Positions 1 through 6,257 are shown, numbered from the stretch's first letter. The stretch is DNA of 7,154 nucleotides from Deltaproteobacteria bacterium (GCA_020861205.1 JAJBSY010000369.1:1-7154); one strand, 5' to 3'. Numbers and translations: made by a program. Notes: generated from the letters alone by a model not told the origin.

Positions 1-122
1 ACTTCCGGCGGGGCGGCCATTTCGCGAACGGGCGGCGATTCCCGGCGCTGGGGTTCGTCGCCATCGCGAAACCGGGCGACATCCAGCTCGCGGAAGGAAT
101 GGAACGTATCGTTTTTACTCAT
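1..122 (-). CDS. 5' end of an unrecognised protein, cut by window edge
   Basis: An open frame runs on the minus strand from an ATG at 122-120 to the window edge without a stop, giving 40 complete codons. The product starts MSKNDTFHSF and is very rich in charged residues and proline (many Arg, Glu and Asp; Pro-Pro pairs near residues 32 and 39). It has no hydrophobic stretch, so the visible part looks cytoplasmic and probably disordered. A weak purine run (AAAGAG) lies about 10 bases upstream of the ATG. It faces away from the TPR gene at 215, and the two share a 92-base divergent control region. I do not recognise the family. The main doubt is whether this short open frame is a gene at all; the MSKND start and the divergent layout favour it. 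Confidence 0.5.
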   Translation of the reverse strand, partial: MSKNDTFHSFRELDVARFRDGDEPQRRESPPVREMAAPPE

Positions 123-154
123 GGCGGATACTCTTTGCGGTTTACCTTTACGCT

Positions 155-184
155 CTTTCCTGGCATGAGTAAATGCATGGAAAG
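155..184. promoter_or_regulatory. Imperfect palindrome in divergent intergenic region
   Basis: Two 12-base arms, CTTTCCTGGCAT (155-166) and ATGCATGGAAAG (173-184), are inverted repeats matching at 10 of 12 positions around a 6-base centre. The outer 6 and inner 4 bases match, and two central arm positions do not. It sits between a minus-strand gene starting at 122 and a plus-strand gene starting at 215, which is where a dimeric regulator would bind. Transcribed from the plus strand, it would also form a hairpin 20 bases ahead of the TPR gene's ribosome binding site. No clear sigma70 promoter could be fixed in this gap. An operator role is inference. Confidence 0.4.
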
Positions 185-203
185 GGTAATGGCGTCTGTG
201 CCC

Positions 204-209
204 GGAGGG
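204..209 (+). promoter_or_regulatory. Ribosome binding site that sets the TPR gene start
   Basis: GGAGGG lies 5 bases before the ATG at 215. The upstream in-frame ATG at 173 has no such site, so it is rejected as the start. Confidence 0.75.
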
Positions 210-214
210 CGATA

Positions 215-1162
215 ATGGCTCAACACTATATCGGGGTTTATGCCACGAACGAGAGGGTGCCCGCGTTGGGAGATTTTCTCCGGCCCCTGGGAACGCGCAA
301 GCGGTTGTGGTTCGCATGGGAAATGCCCGAAGGCAAGTACACGGTCCAGGCGCTGAACGCCGCCCATCAACCCATGGCCGAGCCGCGCATCGTGACCGCC
401 AACGAGTTTTCAAGTCGTTTCACGTATCAGGCGGATTGTTTTTTCGCGCCCGAAGGGTACATCCATCCCAGTTTGCAGGGCGTCAACGCGGCGTCTTCGC
501 CGTTGCCCAACCTTTTTTTCGACGAAAAGGGGAGCGCCGTGCTGCCCCTTCCCGCTCCGGCTGATACCGGTGGCCTGCTCGCCGATGACCCGAACCTGCT
601 CATGCACTGGGCCAAGGTCGAACGGCGTCCCAAACTGAAAGCCGTGGAGCCGGTGAAAATCCCTTTTGACCGGCTGGTCGGCGAAGTGGATACCGTCGGG
701 GGCGCGGAGTCCGGGTCTCCTTCCATTGAAGAGGCGGCTATTTCTCCCCGGTCGGAAGACGAGGCCCAGCAGGTTCGCCAGTTGCGGTCCCGCTTTGTGC
801 AGGCCCTGCTGCTGCTGCGGCGCGGGGCGCGGAGTGAGAGCCTCGGCCTTCTCGAGGAAATGCTGCGGGCGCCCTACGACCCCTTTGAGGGCGGGGCCCA
901 GCTTTTTTCGGAATTCGGCCTCGGCCTCCGCCGGCTCGGGTTCGCCTCCCTCGCCCTGGCCGCCCATACGCGGGCGCTGGAATTCGCCCCGGAAGACCCG
1001 CGCGTTCTCTTCAATATGGCCCGTAGCTGCCACGACCTCGGCCTCCTGGTCGAAGCCAGGGATTACCTGGAACAGGCGCTGAAGGCGGCGCCGGACTTCG
1101 CCGCCGCCAGGCAGTTTTTGACATTTCTTGATGACGCGGATACCGCCGCCGGGAAAGAATGA
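215..1162 (+). CDS. TPR-repeat protein of unknown function
   Basis: The product has 315 residues and starts MAQHYIGVYA. A GGAGGG site fixes this start and drops 14 residues from the longest open frame. It has no signal peptide or membrane segment, so it is probably cytoplasmic. Residues 1-110 are a compact N-terminal region I do not recognise (aromatic-rich, with LWFAWEMPEG at 31-40). Residues 111-185 look like a Pro/Glu-rich linker. From about 186 the chain is helical, with two tetratricopeptide repeats near 227-260 and 261-294; the second contains the typical pattern LFNMARSCHDLG followed by A-x-x-YLEQALKAAP. TPRs are protein-binding scaffolds, so a partner-binding role is likely but unidentified. 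The gene lies 43 bases upstream of the AMIN gene on the same strand, probably co-transcribed. The long minus-strand frame opposite it is a GC artefact. Confidence 0.85.
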   Translation: MAQHYIGVYATNERVPALGDFLRPLGTRKRLWFAWEMPEGKYTVQALNAAHQPMAEPRIVTANEFSSRFTYQADCFFAPEGYIHPSLQGVNAASSPLPNLFFDEKGSAVLPLPAPADTGGLLADDPNLLMHWAKVERRPKLKAVEPVKIPFDRLVGEVDTVGGAESGSPSIEEAAISPRSEDEAQQVRQLRSRFVQALLLLRRGARSESLGLLEEMLRAPYDPFEGGAQLFSEFGLGLRRLGFASLALAAHTRALEFAPEDPRVLFNMARSCHDLGLLVEARDYLEQALKAAPDFAAARQFLTFLDDADTAAGKE

Positions 1163-1191
1163 CGGCGGCCGGCGGTTGCCGGACTTCGCCG

Positions 1192-1196
1192 AGGAG
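1192..1196 (+). promoter_or_regulatory. Ribosome binding site that sets the AMIN gene start
   Basis: AGGAG lies 9 bases before the ATG at 1206. The frame is open further upstream, to an ATG at 1128 inside the TPR gene, but this site and the membrane helix beginning just after 1206 favour the shorter protein. Confidence 0.7.
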
Positions 1197-1205
1197 TTGA
1201 TTGGC

Positions 1206-2030
1206 ATGAATAAAGGCTTTTTTGTTGTTTTCCTCGCAATTGTGCTGGGCGCCATGGCGCTGATATTCGTCAATCAAGCCTCCACCCCGGTCGCGGTCGC
1301 GCCGTCGGCGCAGCAAGGCTCCGACCAGGGCGGAAGCGGGGTTTCCGGGCAGGACGGAGGAGGAGCGACGATCGCAACCGCGCCGCAAGCCACGGAAGGT
1401 GCCGGGACGATACCCGCCGCGCCGGCCCCGGAGACTGCGAGCCCCGCTCCCGGCACGCCGGAACCCGCAAAACCCTTGCTTCCGCCTGCCGAACCCGCCA
1501 AGCCCGAGCCGCCGCAGCCCGCGGTCTCTACGCCGGAGCCCGCCACCCCTGAACCTCCGCAGCCCGTTCCCGCCAAGCTGGAGGCCGACAACGCCGGAAC
1601 CGGGAAACCACCGGTTGCGGCCGAACCGCACACCGGAACCCCCAAGCCGGAACCCGCGACCATGACCCCGGTGACCTCAAGGCCGGAGACGCGGGCGAAC
1701 CCCGGCGGCAGTCCGGTGAAAAAAACGGTCACCCTGGTCAATATCGGTCTCCATTTCAGGGGAAACGGCATGGTCCTCCGTATCGAAGCGGATGCGCCGT
1801 TCTCCTATAAGACGTTTGCCCTGCCGTCTCCCGACCGGTACGTCGTGGACCTTGCCGGAAACTGGGACAAGATGCGCGTGCCGACCGTGCCGGCGAACAC
1901 CATGATCAAGGGCGTCCGCGCGGGCAAGCAGGCCGGCGGCCCCCGGCTGGTGCTGGATATGCAGCGCGCGCCCGGGAAGCACAGCGTAACCTGGGTCTCC
2001 CCCACGGTGCTCGAGATCGCCATCGAGTAA
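1206..2030 (+). CDS. Membrane-anchored AMIN-domain protein
   Basis: The product has 274 residues in three parts. Residues 4-22 (GFFVVFLAIVLGAMALIFV) form one hydrophobic helix after a short MNK start. There is no lipobox, so it is a signal anchor or uncleaved signal. Residues 25-170 are a low-complexity linker rich in Pro, Ala, Glu and Gly, long enough to cross part of the periplasm. Residues 175-274 look like an AMIN domain, with the pattern MVLRIEADAPF, then FALPSPDRYVVDLAG, then GPRLVLDMQR and a final VLEIAIE strand. AMIN domains are known from periplasmic amidases (AmiC) and secretins (PilQ), where they help localisation at the envelope or peptidoglycan. No amidase or secretin domain follows here, so the protein is probably a scaffold or localisation factor. 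It follows the TPR gene by 43 bases, and a strong terminator lies about 100 bases downstream. The AMIN assignment is fairly sure; the function is open. Confidence 0.85.
   Translation: MNKGFFVVFLAIVLGAMALIFVNQASTPVAVAPSAQQGSDQGGSGVSGQDGGGATIATAPQATEGAGTIPAAPAPETASPAPGTPEPAKPLLPPAEPAKPEPPQPAVSTPEPATPEPPQPVPAKLEADNAGTGKPPVAAEPHTGTPKPEPATMTPVTSRPETRANPGGSPVKKTVTLVNIGLHFRGNGMVLRIEADAPFSYKTFALPSPDRYVVDLAGNWDKMRVPTVPANTMIKGVRAGKQAGGPRLVLDMQRAPGKHSVTWVSPTVLEIAIE
1461..1565 (+). repeat. Degenerate Pro-rich repeats in the AMIN protein linker
   Basis: The linker contains EPA(K/T)PEPPQP twice, at residues 96-105 and 111-120 (15-residue period), with a partial copy EPAKP at 86-90. It is coded by GC-rich DNA and probably forms an extended, stiff spacer. 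Such repeats may vary in number between strains, which is inference. Confidence 0.6.
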
Positions 2031-2129
2031 ACGGACGGATTCTCAACCCGTGGGCCTGCCGTGAAAGGGCAGCGCCGCAACGTGTCCTTCGCGGCTCTCG
2101 TATGGGAAGAGCCTTGGTCTCCATGTCGT

Positions 2130-2186
2130 AAAAAACACTTTCCGCCCCGCGCATCAGGTATGCGTTTCGCGGAAAGTGTTTTTTTT
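2130..2186 (+). terminator. Strong intrinsic terminator, bidirectional in form
   Basis: A perfect 16-bp inverted repeat pairs 2130-2145 (AAAAAACACTTTCCGC) with 2169-2184, and plus-strand T residues run to 2186. Inside it is a second 5-bp stem, CGCAT (2150-2154) with ATGCG (2160-2164), closing a 5-base loop. A six-A run on the 5' side means the minus strand also ends in a U tract. It ends transcription from the TPR-AMIN unit and can stop read-through from greA. It lies 100 bases past the AMIN stop codon. Confidence 0.9.
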
Positions 2187-2187
2187 G

Positions 2188-2290
2188 TAACGCGCGTTCC
2201 GATCCCCTGCACGACTTTTGGACAAGGCCGATCCCGGACGTGTTCCTGCCGGGCCTGCTCTGACAACGTCCGGTTATAAGCATGAAAGTG
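2188..2290. other. Non-coding spacer between two facing terminators
   Basis: No convincing gene lies in the 317 bases between the AMIN and greA stop codons. The first 99 bases (2031-2129) are a long 3' untranslated stretch with a small 6-bp hairpin (GGCTCT at 2093-2098 with AGAGCC at 2108-2113). The part between the terminators has one 8-bp inverted repeat, CCGGACGT (2234-2241) with ACGTCCGG (2266-2273), around a 24-base centre, and a short direct repeat CCGATCCC. Short open frames here lack ribosome binding sites. Confidence 0.6.
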
Positions 2291-2319
2291 AAAAAGGCCG
2301 GTACGCAACCGTACCGGCC
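2291..2319 (-). terminator. Intrinsic terminator of greA
   Basis: A perfect 10-bp stem pairs GGCCGGTACG (2296-2305) with CGTACCGGCC (2310-2319) around a CAAC loop. On the minus strand it is followed directly by five T residues (2295-2291). It lies 28 bases past the greA stop codon, the expected position. Confidence 0.9.
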
Positions 2320-2347
2320 CTTTCTCCTTGCGGAGGTAACGGGCGTG

Positions 2348-2854
2348 TTACTCTTCCACGGGCTTGGGGAAATACCCGGAAGGGTCGCGGTATTCTATCT
2401 TGATGATTTCGTAGACAAGCTTGCCGCGCGGGGCCTCCACCGTGATCTCGTCGCCTTCCTCGCGGCCGATCAGAGCCCGGCCCACGGGAGAGAACACGGA
2501 AATGCTGCCCTTGACGTAATCGGTCTCATCCGGGCCGAGTATCGTGTATTCCTTGGTTTCCCCGGTTTCGACATCTTCCAGGGTGACGGTCGCGCCGTAG
2601 ACCACCGTCTCGCCCGTCATCGCGGCGAGGTCAACCACGGTGAAGCGTGGCATCCGGGATTCGATATACGTTATTTTGGCTTCCAGCATACCCTGGCGTT
2701 CACGCGCGGCGTGGTACCCGGCGTTTTCGGCGAGGTCGCCTTCCTCGCGGGCTTCCTTGATGGCCTGGATGACTTCCGGCCGGGCCTTTTTAAGACGTTC
2801 GAGCTCGGCTTTGACCAGGGCCAGGCCCTGGGCGGAAATGGGGATGTTTTCCAT
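2348..2854 (-). CDS. greA: Transcription elongation factor GreA
   Basis: GreA enters the secondary channel of stalled RNA polymerase and stimulates cleavage of the backtracked RNA 3' end. The 168-residue product has the two-domain layout. An N-terminal coiled coil (about residues 8-75) carries the tip motif EEGDLAENAGYHAARERQ, with acidic D40 and E43 matching the catalytic pair of E. coli GreA (D41, E44). A C-terminal FKBP-like domain (about 85-156) has YGATVTLED, then ISVFSPVGRALIG and YEIIKIEY. Two points differ from E. coli: glycine 46 replaces the glutamate in NAEY, and a 13-residue tail (RDPSGYFPKPVEE) follows the last strand. A GAGGA site lies 7 bases before the ATG. hom lies upstream by 133 bases on the same strand with an imperfect terminator between, so greA may receive read-through as well as having its own promoter, which I could not locate. 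Confidence 0.97.
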   Translation of the reverse strand: MENIPISAQGLALVKAELERLKKARPEVIQAIKEAREEGDLAENAGYHAARERQGMLEAKITYIESRMPRFTVVDLAAMTGETVVYGATVTLEDVETGETKEYTILGPDETDYVKGSISVFSPVGRALIGREEGDEITVEAPRGKLVYEIIKIEYRDPSGYFPKPVEE

Positions 2855-2914
2855 GATTCAATCCTCGAATTGCTGTAATGCGCCTTGGCCGGCGGTGTAT
2901 TAAAAGGGGTTGGC

Positions 2915-2955
2915 AAAAAGTATCAGGGAGGGCGGCCCTCGCAAGCCGTCCTCCC
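2915..2955 (-). terminator. Imperfect terminator between hom and greA
   Basis: GGGAGGGCGGC (2926-2936) and GCCGTCCTCCC (2945-2955) form an 11-base stem around an 8-base loop. On the minus strand, the direction of hom transcription, one position is an A-C mismatch, and the run of five T residues (2919-2915) starts 6-7 bases after the stem. It lies 32 bases past the hom stop. Termination is probably partial. Confidence 0.55.
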
Positions 2956-2987
2956 GTCTTCAGCGTTAAGCGACTATAGCAAAGTTT

Positions 2988-4280
2988 TTACTGGTGCGCC
3001 AGTACCCTGTAACTAACGGGTTCCGCTCGCAGCAAATCCTTGTCGTGCAATGTTTTGAGCGCGTTTTCAACGGACGCGGTCTTTGCGTCGTGGGTCATGA
3101 AAACAAGGGGCACGATCTCCTCTTCGCCTTTTTGGATGGCCTGGGCGATGGACATCCCGTTCTCCGCCAGGATACCCGCGACGTCGCGCAGCACCCCGGG
3201 CCTGTCCGGGACCATCAGGCGGAAGTAGTGCTTGCTTATCGCCTGGCTGGGGCAGAGCAGGGTCGCTGCAAGCGGCTGCTGGGCCACGAACCCGGTATTG
3301 TTGGGAAGGCTGCCGCGGGCCACGGCCATGACGTCGGCAAGGACCGCGCTGCCCGTCGGCAGGTCACCGGCGCCGCGTCCGTGCAGAAAGACGGATCCCA
3401 CGGCGTTGCCCTTCACCCACACGGCGTTGAAGGAACCGTCCACCTTGGCCAGCATGGATTCTCCATGCACCAGCGTGGGGAAAACGCCCGCCTCGAGTTT
3501 GCCGTCCGTCATCCGGGCCTGGCCCAAAAGCTTGATGCGGTAGCCCAGTTCCCCGGCGAAGCCGATATCTTCGGCGCTGACCTTGCTGATGCCCTGAACC
3601 GGAAGATCCTTGAAGGGATACTCCACCCCCCAGGCGAGGCGGATAAGCAGCACGAGCTTGTGGGCGGCGTCAAGACCCTCTATGTCGAGGGTCGGGTCCG
3701 CTTCGGCGAAGCCGAGCCTTTGCGCGTCTTTCAGGGCGTCCGTGAAACTCTGCCCCTTGGCCGTCATGGCGGAAAGGATATAGTTGCAGGTTCCGTTCAA
3801 TATGCCGGACAAGGTCATGATCCGGTTGCCCGCCAACCCCTCGCGCATGGTCTGCACGATGGGGATGCCGCCGCAGACAGAGGCCTCGTATCCAAGGTAC
3901 AGGTTCTTTTCCCCGGCCAGGCGGAAGAAGTCGAGGCCGTCCTCGGCGAGCAGGGCCTTGTTGGCCGTGACGACATGCTTGCCGTTTTCAAGGCACTTCC
4001 TGATGAACTTGGCGGCCACGCCCATACCGCCCATCAGCTCCACGGCCAGATCAATTTCGGGATCGTTGCTGATGGCGTCGATATCGTGCAGGAACTCGGC
4101 GCCTTGGGGAAGAGGGTGCGCCAGGTTCGCTTCGGACTCCTTGGCGACCACCGTCTTTATAACGATGTCGCAGCCGGTGCGGCGATACAGCAGGTCGCGG
4201 TTTTCCTCGAGGGCGCGGGCGAACCCGGAGCCCACCACGCCATACCCCGCGAGGCCGACGACAAGTTTTCTGTTACTCAT
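2988..4280 (-). CDS. hom: Homoserine dehydrogenase with ACT domain
   Basis: The enzyme reduces aspartate 4-semialdehyde to homoserine with NAD(P)H, the branch point to threonine and methionine. The 430-residue product is the common bacterial monofunctional form, with no aspartokinase fused. Residues 5-17 carry the Rossmann glycine motif ([11 protein letters not shown]), and [10 protein letters not shown] at 102-111 holds the conserved lysine K108. The catalytic domain has [12 protein letters not shown] (158-169) and [17 protein letters not shown] (192-208), with E193, D204 and K208 matching the substrate and catalytic residues known from the yeast enzyme. [13 protein letters not shown] is at 301-313. 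A C-terminal ACT domain (about 352-425, starting [20 protein letters not shown]) suggests feedback control, usually by threonine. A GGAGGA site lies 4 bases before the ATG, inside the end of alaC. The two genes overlap by 8 bases (ATGAGTAA), which implies coupled translation. Confidence 0.97.
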   Translation of the reverse strand: MSNRKLVVGLAGYGVVGSGFARALEENRDLLYRRTGCDIVIKTVVAKESEANLAHPLPQGAEFLHDIDAISNDPEIDLAVELMGGMGVAAKFIRKCLENGKHVVTANKALLAEDGLDFFRLAGEKNLYLGYEASVCGGIPIVQTMREGLAGNRIMTLSGILNGTCNYILSAMTAKGQSFTDALKDAQRLGFAEADPTLDIEGLDAAHKLVLLIRLAWGVEYPFKDLPVQGISKVSAEDIGFAGELGYRIKLLGQARMTDGKLEAGVFPTLVHGESMLAKVDGSFNAVWVKGNAVGSVFLHGRGAGDLPTGSAVLADVMAVARGSLPNNTGFVAQQPLAATLLCPSQAISKHYFRLMVPDRPGVLRDVAGILAENGMSIAQAIQKGEEEIVPLVFMTHDAKTASVENALKTLHDKDLLRAEPVSYRVLAHQ

Positions 4281-5457
4281 TGCTTCCTCCGGAAAGCGCG
4301 CGTTTGATGCCTTTTACCGCCTGCTTGACCCGTTGCGGGTTTTCGATCAGGGCGAAGCGGACGTGGTCGTCGCCGTACGCGCCGAAGCCGAGGCCGGGTG
4401 AAACCGCCACATGCGCCTCGCGTAGCAGGAGTTTGGAAAATTCAACGGAACCCATATGCCGGAACGGTTCGGGAATTTGCGCCCAGACGAACATGGTACC
4501 CTTTGGGGCGGGAATGTCCCATCCGATCCTCCCCAGGCTCTCGATGAGCGAGTCGCGCCGTTGGCGGTAAATGTCGCAGATTTCGCGCACGCAGTCGTCG
4601 GGCGCGTTCATGGCGACCGTGGCGGCGATCTGGATGGGCTGGAAAATGCCGTAATCGAGATAGCTCTTGATGCGGGTGAGCGCGTTGACCATGTCGCGGT
4701 TGCCCACGCAGAAACCGACGCGCCATCCGGCCATGGAGTAGCTTTTGGACATGGAGAAAAACTCCACGCCCACATCCTTGGCCCCGGCAGCCTGCATGAA
4801 GCTCGGCGCCACATGGCCGTCGAAGACGAGATCCGCGTACGCCATGTCGTGGATGACATAGATCTTGTGTTCTTTGGCGAAATCGACCACTTTCTGGAAA
4901 AATTCCGGGGTGGTTACTTCCGTCGTGGGATTGTGCGGATAGCTCAGCATGAGGAGCTTGGGCTGGGGCCATGTCTGGCGGGTGGCCGCGAGCAGATCCT
5001 CGAAAAAGTCGCGGCCGCGCCCGATGGGAATGCGCCGCACGTCCGCCCCGGCGATGATCGCCGCATAGGTATGGATGGGGTAGGTCGGGTCCGGCGCGAA
5101 CACCACGTCGCCGGGAGACAGCATGGCCAGCGCCAGGTGAGCGAGCCCTTCTTTGGCGCCCATGGTCACCACGGCCTCGGTCTCGGGATCGAGATAGACG
5201 CCGTACCGGCGGCTGTACCAGTCGCAGATGGCTTTGCGCAGGTTGGGGATGCCCTTCGAGACGGAGTACCTGTGGTTGACGGCCTTGGCGGAGGCTTCGG
5301 TCAGCTTGTCCACGATGAACTGGGGGGTGGGCATGTCCGGGTTTCCCATACCCATGTCCACGATATCGATATTCTGGCGGCGAAGCTGCATTTTCAAATC
5401 GCCGACCACCGCGAATACATAGGGCGGCAGACGGTGCATACGGGGAAATTCACTCAT
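4273..5457 (-). CDS. alaC: AlaC-type PLP-dependent aminotransferase
   Basis: A fold-type I aminotransferase of 394 residues. It resembles E. coli AlaC (glutamate-pyruvate aminotransferase) closely along its length, as recalled: RLPPYVF (9-15), MGNPD (37-41), [11 protein letters not shown] (64-74), GAKEGLAHL (100-108), YPIH (126-129), [19 protein letters not shown] (231-249) and HVRFALIEN (365-373). K238 is the PLP-binding lysine. N176 and D204 are the usual cofactor contacts, and R367 is the arginine expected to bind the substrate carboxylate. The likely reaction is pyruvate plus glutamate to alanine plus 2-oxoglutarate. Related enzymes are often labelled aspartate or LL-diaminopimelate aminotransferase, and the coupling to hom makes a role in the aspartate family possible, so the substrate is less sure than the family. 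GGAGA lies about 9 bases before the ATG. A second in-frame ATG at codon 7 is a less likely start. Confidence 0.88.
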   Translation of the reverse strand: MSEFPRMHRLPPYVFAVVGDLKMQLRRQNIDIVDMGMGNPDMPTPQFIVDKLTEASAKAVNHRYSVSKGIPNLRKAICDWYSRRYGVYLDPETEAVVTMGAKEGLAHLALAMLSPGDVVFAPDPTYPIHTYAAIIAGADVRRIPIGRGRDFFEDLLAATRQTWPQPKLLMLSYPHNPTTEVTTPEFFQKVVDFAKEHKIYVIHDMAYADLVFDGHVAPSFMQAAGAKDVGVEFFSMSKSYSMAGWRVGFCVGNRDMVNALTRIKSYLDYGIFQPIQIAATVAMNAPDDCVREICDIYRQRRDSLIESLGRIGWDIPAPKGTMFVWAQIPEPFRHMGSVEFSKLLLREAHVAVSPGLGFGAYGDDHVRFALIENPQRVKQAVKGIKRALSGGSNE

Positions 5458-5526
5458 GGCACAAGTTCTCCGAAAAAATAGGGTGGGCCGCGGATACCGG
5501 ACCGCGCTGGAAATTTGGAAAGATGT

Positions 5527-5556
5527 ACTATATATACGGATTGCCTTGGCTGTAAA
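5527..5556 (-). promoter_or_regulatory. Sigma70-like promoter of alaC-hom
   Basis: On the minus strand, TTTACA (5556-5551) serves as -35 and TATAGT (5532-5527) as -10 with an 18-base spacer; TATATA (5534-5529) with a 16-base spacer is the alternative. Both hexamers are 4-5 matches out of 6 and stand out in a GC-rich gap. A start near 5520 would give a leader of about 60 bases before alaC. Confidence 0.6.
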
Positions 5557-5569
5557 GCGTGTTTATCAA
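5541..5569 (+). promoter_or_regulatory. Possible sigma70-like promoter of aroL-aroC
   Basis: TTGCCT (5541-5546) and TATCAA (5564-5569) are separated by exactly 17 bases, and each matches consensus at 4 of 6 positions. It overlaps the divergent alaC promoter. A start near 5576 would give a leader of about 130 bases. It is the best candidate on this strand but weaker than the opposite one. Confidence 0.4.
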
Positions 5570-5603
5570 GGGAAACCGGCCCGTTTGTGCGATGTCGCCG
5601 AAC

Positions 5604-5644
5604 GCCCCGCGCCTTGCCGCGCGTACCTTTGCGTGGAACGGGGC
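5604..5644 (+). other. Two-tier hairpin in the aroL leader
   Basis: An outer 6-bp stem, GCCCCG (5604-5609) with CGGGGC (5639-5644), encloses an inner stem, CCGCGC (5617-5622) with GCGTGG (5631-5636, one G-U pair), closing an 8-base loop. It lies 62 bases before the aroL start. Such GC-rich stems arise easily by chance here, and no T run follows directly, so any regulatory role is a guess. Confidence 0.3.
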
Positions 5645-5705
5645 TTTCCGGGCCAAGGCCGGGCTGTCGGCTGTTTTCAAGCATTTTTAACCGTGGGCGG
5701 GTGAC

Positions 5706-6257
5706 GTGGCGATTCTTTTCCTTATCGGACCAAGGGGCAGCGGCAAGACGGTCGCGGCGACGCTGCTGGAGCGCGACCACGGATGCCGCGCTTGCGATAC
5801 CGATGTGCTGATCCGGGAACGATCCGGCAAGACGGTCGCGGAAATTGTCAACGAGGGCGGCTGGCCCGCGTTCCGCGCCCTGGAAAAGGCCGCGCTCCTC
5901 GAAGCGGTGAACCGTATGCGCGATGCCGGCGGGTCCCCGGCCGTCATCGCGACCGGCGGGGGCATCGTTCTCGACCCGGAAAACAGGCGGTGTATGCGCG
6001 AACACGGCGTGGTTGCCTATCTTGCCGCTCCCGCCGCGGTTCTGGCGGGACGGCTGGAGCCGCCGCGGAACGACCCATCCCGTCCGTCTCTCACCGGCTT
6101 GCCGCCGGAAGAGGAAATGGCCAGAATTTTGCGCGAACGCGAACCGCTATACCGCGAGGCCGCGCATCACGTCGTTGACGCGACTATGACGCCGGACAGC
6201 GTGGCCCGGACCTTGTACGGCATGGCAAACGCCGGAACCGGCAGGGAGGCGCAATGA
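5706..6257 (+). CDS. aroL: Shikimate kinase, AroL type
   Basis: Phosphorylates shikimate to shikimate 3-phosphate with ATP, the fifth step of the chorismate pathway. The 183-residue product follows E. coli AroL more than AroK: FLIGPRGSGKT (5-15, Walker A), DTD (31-33), TVAEIVNEGGWPAFRALEKA (43-62) with substrate arginine R57, ATGGG (82-86), the lid with RPSLTGLPPEEE (126-137), and REREPLYREAAHHVVDAT (143-160) with R145 at the conserved arginine position. The start is GTG, preceded only by a weak GGGCGG run, so initiation may be modest. aroC begins inside the stop codon (ATGA, 4-base overlap), which points to coupled translation of two enzymes of one pathway. The divergent neighbour is alaC. 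A reader preferring a neutral name could call it aroK; the family is clear. Confidence 0.95.
   Translation: MAILFLIGPRGSGKTVAATLLERDHGCRACDTDVLIRERSGKTVAEIVNEGGWPAFRALEKAALLEAVNRMRDAGGSPAVIATGGGIVLDPENRRCMREHGVVAYLAAPAAVLAGRLEPPRNDPSRPSLTGLPPEEEMARILREREPLYREAAHHVVDATMTPDSVARTLYGMANAGTGREAQ

Noticed and set aside
1145..1175. GCCGCC/GGCGGC inverted repeat around the TPR stop codon
   Set aside because: It has only 6 bp, no T run and lies in very GC-rich DNA; a chance match is the simpler reading, and the TPR and AMIN genes look co-transcribed.
410..1273. A 287-codon minus-strand frame opposite the TPR gene
   Set aside because: It is Arg/Gly/Pro-rich without motifs and would span two genes with good starts on the other strand.
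2194..2216. A GTTCCGATCCC stretch resembling a tRNA T arm
   Set aside because: It has one base too many in the loop region, no acceptor or anticodon arm upstream, and the preceding bases belong to the terminator.
2061..2403. Small plus-strand frames (72 and 61 codons) in the convergent gap
   Set aside because: They run through terminator stems, lack ribosome binding sites and have no recognisable product.
2994..4307. A 437-codon open frame on the plus strand opposite hom
   Set aside because: hom has every family motif. The opposite frame has no recognisable domain or ribosome site and results from GC-rich third positions that remove stop codons from the complement.
4456..5481. A 341-codon open frame on the plus strand opposite alaC
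   Set aside because: Its composition (very rich in His, Gly, Val and Asp) is typical of a shadow frame, and alaC is unmistakable on the other strand.
5473..5506. Possible attenuator in the alaC leader (CGCGG/CCGCG stem, then a six-T run on the minus strand)
   Set aside because: The stem is only 5 bp with an 8-base loop, and the T run starts about 10 bases after it, too weak and too far for an intrinsic terminator.
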